DNA of 64,000 nucleotides from Catalimonadaceae bacterium JC749 (GTDB lineage Bacteria > Bacteroidota > Bacteroidia > Cytophagales > Cyclobacteriaceae). Positions 61,802 through 64,000 of the stretch are shown piece after piece. The position numbers and the translations under genes were made by a program. The notes beneath the pieces are model-generated. The model was given only the letters and a program-made list of their open reading frames with translations, was not told the DNA's origin and ran no database searches. Location of the stretch: the NCBI GenBank assembly GCA_021730635.1, contig JAJNNC010000017.1, positions 1 through 64,000 on the forward strand. The letters run 5' to 3'. How positions within the stretch are numbered: the stretch's first letter is position 1; each line of letters begins with the position of its first letter.

Positions 61802-63217
61802 TTATTTTCTTTGCCGGACTTTTACAGGTTTTTCTGCCTCATGCTGCATTACATACGGAAGTTGCCACACATTGCCCTGGCTATCGCCAAAGTATAGCAG
61901 CGACGGACTGAAAGTGTCAGGGTTTCCATCGGCCCAGAAATAATAAAAAGGGTCTTTTCCCTGTACCACTCTTCTCATATAATTATGATTTCGTGAGCTT
62001 TGCTGGGTTACCTGTGTATGCTTTTGCCAGGTTTTCCCCTTGTCGGTGCTTTTCCAGATCAGCACTTCGCCTCCGCCACCATATGGTTGAGGACTGTTCT
62101 CTGTGGGGGCAATCACCATCCATTCTTTGGAGGTGACAAACAGGCTTCCCATGTCGTAGTTATGGTCGGAGGTCGCAACGATGTGGTCTTCCCAAGCCGT
62201 GCCATTCCAATAAATGACATGCCATTCTCTGGGATCATTGTCAGGACCGGGTTCATGCCCGCCACTGGTCAGATACAGGCCGATGGGGTTGCCATTGTCA
62301 TCAAAATTCACATCTTTCAGATACACATTCTTCCCCTGGCTGTGATAATCAATCAGCAGAGCAGGAGTCTGGAGGTCTGTAACCGGCAAACGGACAGGCT
62401 TTCCTTCCACAGTTGTCCAGGTTTCACCAACATCGGTGGTTTGCAGGTAATAGAGATTGGTTCGCTGATCGACATTCCCGTTGGGATGCCAGTTAAAAAA
62501 GGTGACGACTTTTTCCTCATACCGGTTGCTGATCTGATAATGGCCGGCCAGGCTGTCTTCAGCCCTCCGGATACCAGCCAGTTTTCGGTCTGTTGTCCAT
62601 TGGCTGCCCTCCGGGCTGGTTTCAACATATAATTCTCTGACGCCGCTATACTTTGTAAACAAATGAATGAATCCTTTACCCGGCACATACCAGGGTTGAG
62701 GATAGGTCATTTCCTCTTCTGTGATTTGGTCGAAGTGATCGATCTGATAAGGTTCCCTACTTTTGTATTTGAAACCTGGTCGGCGGGTTCCTCTTCCACT
62801 GACGAATACCCAGATGTATCCTTTAGCATCTATGGCAAGGCTTGGGTTGTCGTGCGGATCGTCTACTCCTCCTTTGTCATGGACTACGGTGGGTTTAGAA
62901 ACAGTATGTTGGGTATGATCATAGCTTCCGATCATACATAATAAGTAGCGGTCTGTCTCGCCTGTGGTGCCACCATATACAAAGAAAGTTTTATCTACTG
63001 CCGGCGCGTATATCGCCAGTGGAATATGTTTGGCGGTGTAGGTGCCCAGCCCTCCGGAATATTTATCGCCATATTCATAAAACTGGTTTAAAGTGAACCA
63101 TATGCCTTTGTAGCCGTCTATTTTCTGGTTATTTCTGTGGCCGGGTGCCTGCGCATAGCAAAAATGAAAGGACAGCAAAAAGACAAAACTGAAGCAAAGG
63201 GTTTTAATGGGCGTCAT
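61802..63217 (-). CDS. Exported BNR_4-repeat protein
   Basis: A 471-residue secreted protein with a signal peptide (cleavage near CYA-Q, residues 22-23) and a beta-propeller with several Asp-box-like repeats (for example STDKGKTWQ near 395 and TTDVGETWT near 265). The N-terminal GYKGIWFTLNQFYEYGDKYSGGL and VDDPHDNPSLAIDAKGYIWVF stretches match the BNR_4 family (PF15892), found in polysaccharide lyases and sialidase-like proteins. It likely acts on, or binds, a uronic-acid or rhamnose-containing glycan. No catalytic assignment is made. The adjacent divergent AraC gene may control it. Confidence 0.82.
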   Translation of the reverse strand: MTPIKTLCFSFVFLLSFHFCYAQAPGHRNNQKIDGYKGIWFTLNQFYEYGDKYSGGLGTYTAKHIPLAIYAPAVDKTFFVYGGTTGETDRYLLCMIGSYDHTQHTVSKPTVVHDKGGVDDPHDNPSLAIDAKGYIWVFVSGRGTRRPGFKYKSREPYQIDHFDQITEEEMTYPQPWYVPGKGFIHLFTKYSGVRELYVETSPEGSQWTTDRKLAGIRRAEDSLAGHYQISNRYEEKVVTFFNWHPNGNVDQRTNLYYLQTTDVGETWTTVEGKPVRLPVTDLQTPALLIDYHSQGKNVYLKDVNFDDNGNPIGLYLTSGGHEPGPDNDPREWHVIYWNGTAWEDHIVATSDHNYDMGSLFVTSKEWMVIAPTENSPQPYGGGGEVLIWKSTDKGKTWQKHTQVTQQSSRNHNYMRRVVQGKDPFYYFWADGNPDTFSPSLLYFGDSQGNVWQLPYVMQHEAEKPVKVRQRK

Positions 63218-63431
63218 AGGAGATATTGATCATGAGAAATAGCGCGACGTAATTGGCCTTTCATAAATTATCATTTCCAATTTATTAAATCCTTATAATA
63301 TAGTGTTCATGCCTGCCTCTATTTCTTTTACCGGAAAGGCTTTTGATACCTTATTAAGTGTCCTGCATGATTCAGATTTACCTTGCTATTCCAGGGCATT
63401 GTGGATATATTTCATCTTATTTGAAGGATAA

Positions 63432-64000
63432 ATGAAGCCACTACTCAAGATCATAGATACAAAACAAAATCAGGCTTTTCAGATCATGATTGTGCATGAC
63501 CCTTATTTTTTTCCTTCCTGGCATTTCCATCCGGAATACGAAATTATGCTCGTGCAGGAAGGCACAGGGATGCGTTTTGTAGGCGATAGTATGGAGCGGT
63601 TCCAGGCTGGTGATATGGTATTTTACGGACCCAATATACCCCACCTCTACCGGAGTGACCGGGAATATTACCAGAGAGATTCTAAACTGCTTTCGCGGGC
63701 TACGGTTATTTATTTCAAAGAAAGCTTTCTGGGTAATGGATTTTGGGATGTTCCCGATCTGGCACCTATCAAAACTCTGTTTTCTCATGCCAAAAGAGGC
63801 ATGCGGTTTCAGGGAAAAACCAAGGAAGAACTGAGCCTGCATATGCGGAGGTTGGTACAGCAGGAAGATGGGATAGAAAGAATTACAAGCCTGCTTAGGA
63901 TGTTAAATATGATGGCGCATACCAAAGAGTACGATATGTTGTCGAGTAGTGGATTTACCAAATACATAGACGAGAAAGATTGCGAAAGAATCAACAAGGT
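63432..64000 (+). CDS. AraC-family regulator, 3' part outside the window
   Basis: An open frame that runs to the window edge (189 codons). It starts MKPLLKIIDT and has the sugar-sensing cupin N-domain with FFPSWHFHPEYEIMLVQEG, where the histidines lie in a barrel loop, and RFQAGDMVFYGPNIPHLYRS. The HTH part lies beyond the edge. The gene is divergent from the BNR_4 exoprotein gene (215-bp spacer) and probably regulates it or a neighbouring glycan locus. The start follows the stop codon TAA directly. Confidence 0.8.
   Translation, partial: MKPLLKIIDTKQNQAFQIMIVHDPYFFPSWHFHPEYEIMLVQEGTGMRFVGDSMERFQAGDMVFYGPNIPHLYRSDREYYQRDSKLLSRATVIYFKESFLGNGFWDVPDLAPIKTLFSHAKRGMRFQGKTKEELSLHMRRLVQQEDGIERITSLLRMLNMMAHTKEYDMLSSSGFTKYIDEKDCERINK

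Noticed and set aside
1-64000. tRNA genes, CRISPR arrays, insertion sequences, att sites
   Set aside because: No T-loop GTTCGANTC with acceptor pairing, no regularly spaced repeats, and no transposase or integrase motifs were seen.

Overview
The window looks like chromosome of a Bacteroidota bacterium, most likely Cytophagales. Three things support this. Many promoters carry the Bacteroidota -7 element TAnnTTTG and genes lack obvious Shine-Dalgarno sequences. The protein families fit (SusC-style TonB receptor with a carboxypeptidase-like plug extension, PAS-LuxR regulators, BNR_4 exoprotein, Bacteroidota-type AccD, many small lipoproteins). Several housekeeping neighbourhoods (aroG-CM/aroB/aroA next to proline dehydrogenase; ECF sigma plus a small acidic partner) are also typical. 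I see no tRNA, rRNA, CRISPR array, insertion sequence or phage gene.

Layout. 0-8.7 kb: ABC exporter, SDR epimerase, TPR protein, ComA-like phosphosulfolactate synthase, DUF368 membrane protein, an orphan MoxR ATPase, PepSY membrane protein. 9.4-14.4 kb: a lipoprotein with IPT, fasciclin and beta-helix parts, followed by a TonB-dependent receptor, probably one surface system. 14.4-22.3 kb: lipoprotein, AmpG-like transporter, CNNM/CorC-type protein, a TIGR01777 epimerase, a LOG-family protein, a lytic transglycosylase, DUF2062. 22.4-26.5 kb: a tight minus-strand operon (C39-like cysteine protease, RimK-like ATP-grasp ligase, GCS2 glutamate-cysteine-ligase-like enzyme, N-formylglutamate amidohydrolase-like enzyme) that looks like a peptide-metabolite pathway of unknown product. 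26.8-32 kb: acyl-CoA dehydrogenase/oxidase, msrA, a candidate structured RNA, nth, an ECF sigma factor with its partner. 32-42 kb: uvrA, accD, TerB-like protein, proline dehydrogenase and aromatic amino acid genes. 42-64 kb is more accessory: two AraC regulators, a glycosyltransferase, MFS carrier, GH13 glucosidase, cytochrome c, DUF427, cupins, an SDR, a truncated DUF2306 gene, MarR, two PAS-LuxR paralogs, an MBOAT/SGNH acylation pair, small lipoproteins and a BNR_4 exoprotein.

The most interesting signal is regulatory. Five minus-strand transcription units between 49 and 61 kb begin with the same 51-bp promoter architecture: a 24-bp inverted repeat (arms GAAATAGTA / TACTATTTC, 6-bp centre), then exactly 19 bp, then a perfect TAnnTTTG. 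The operator replaces the normal -33 element and is centred near -43. The five units (cytochrome c/DUF427/cupin/SDR; small secreted protein/DUF2306/cupin; SGNH/MBOAT; NTF2-like/lipoprotein; 4-TM protein) therefore look like one locally clustered regulon. The MarR protein and the two PAS-LuxR proteins interspersed with them are the obvious candidate regulators.

Several genes are shorter or start elsewhere than the longest reading frame suggests. I also add small genes that are easily missed: a 52-residue lipoprotein downstream of aroA, a 56-residue membrane ORF overlapping the glycosyltransferase, and a 34-residue leader ORF.
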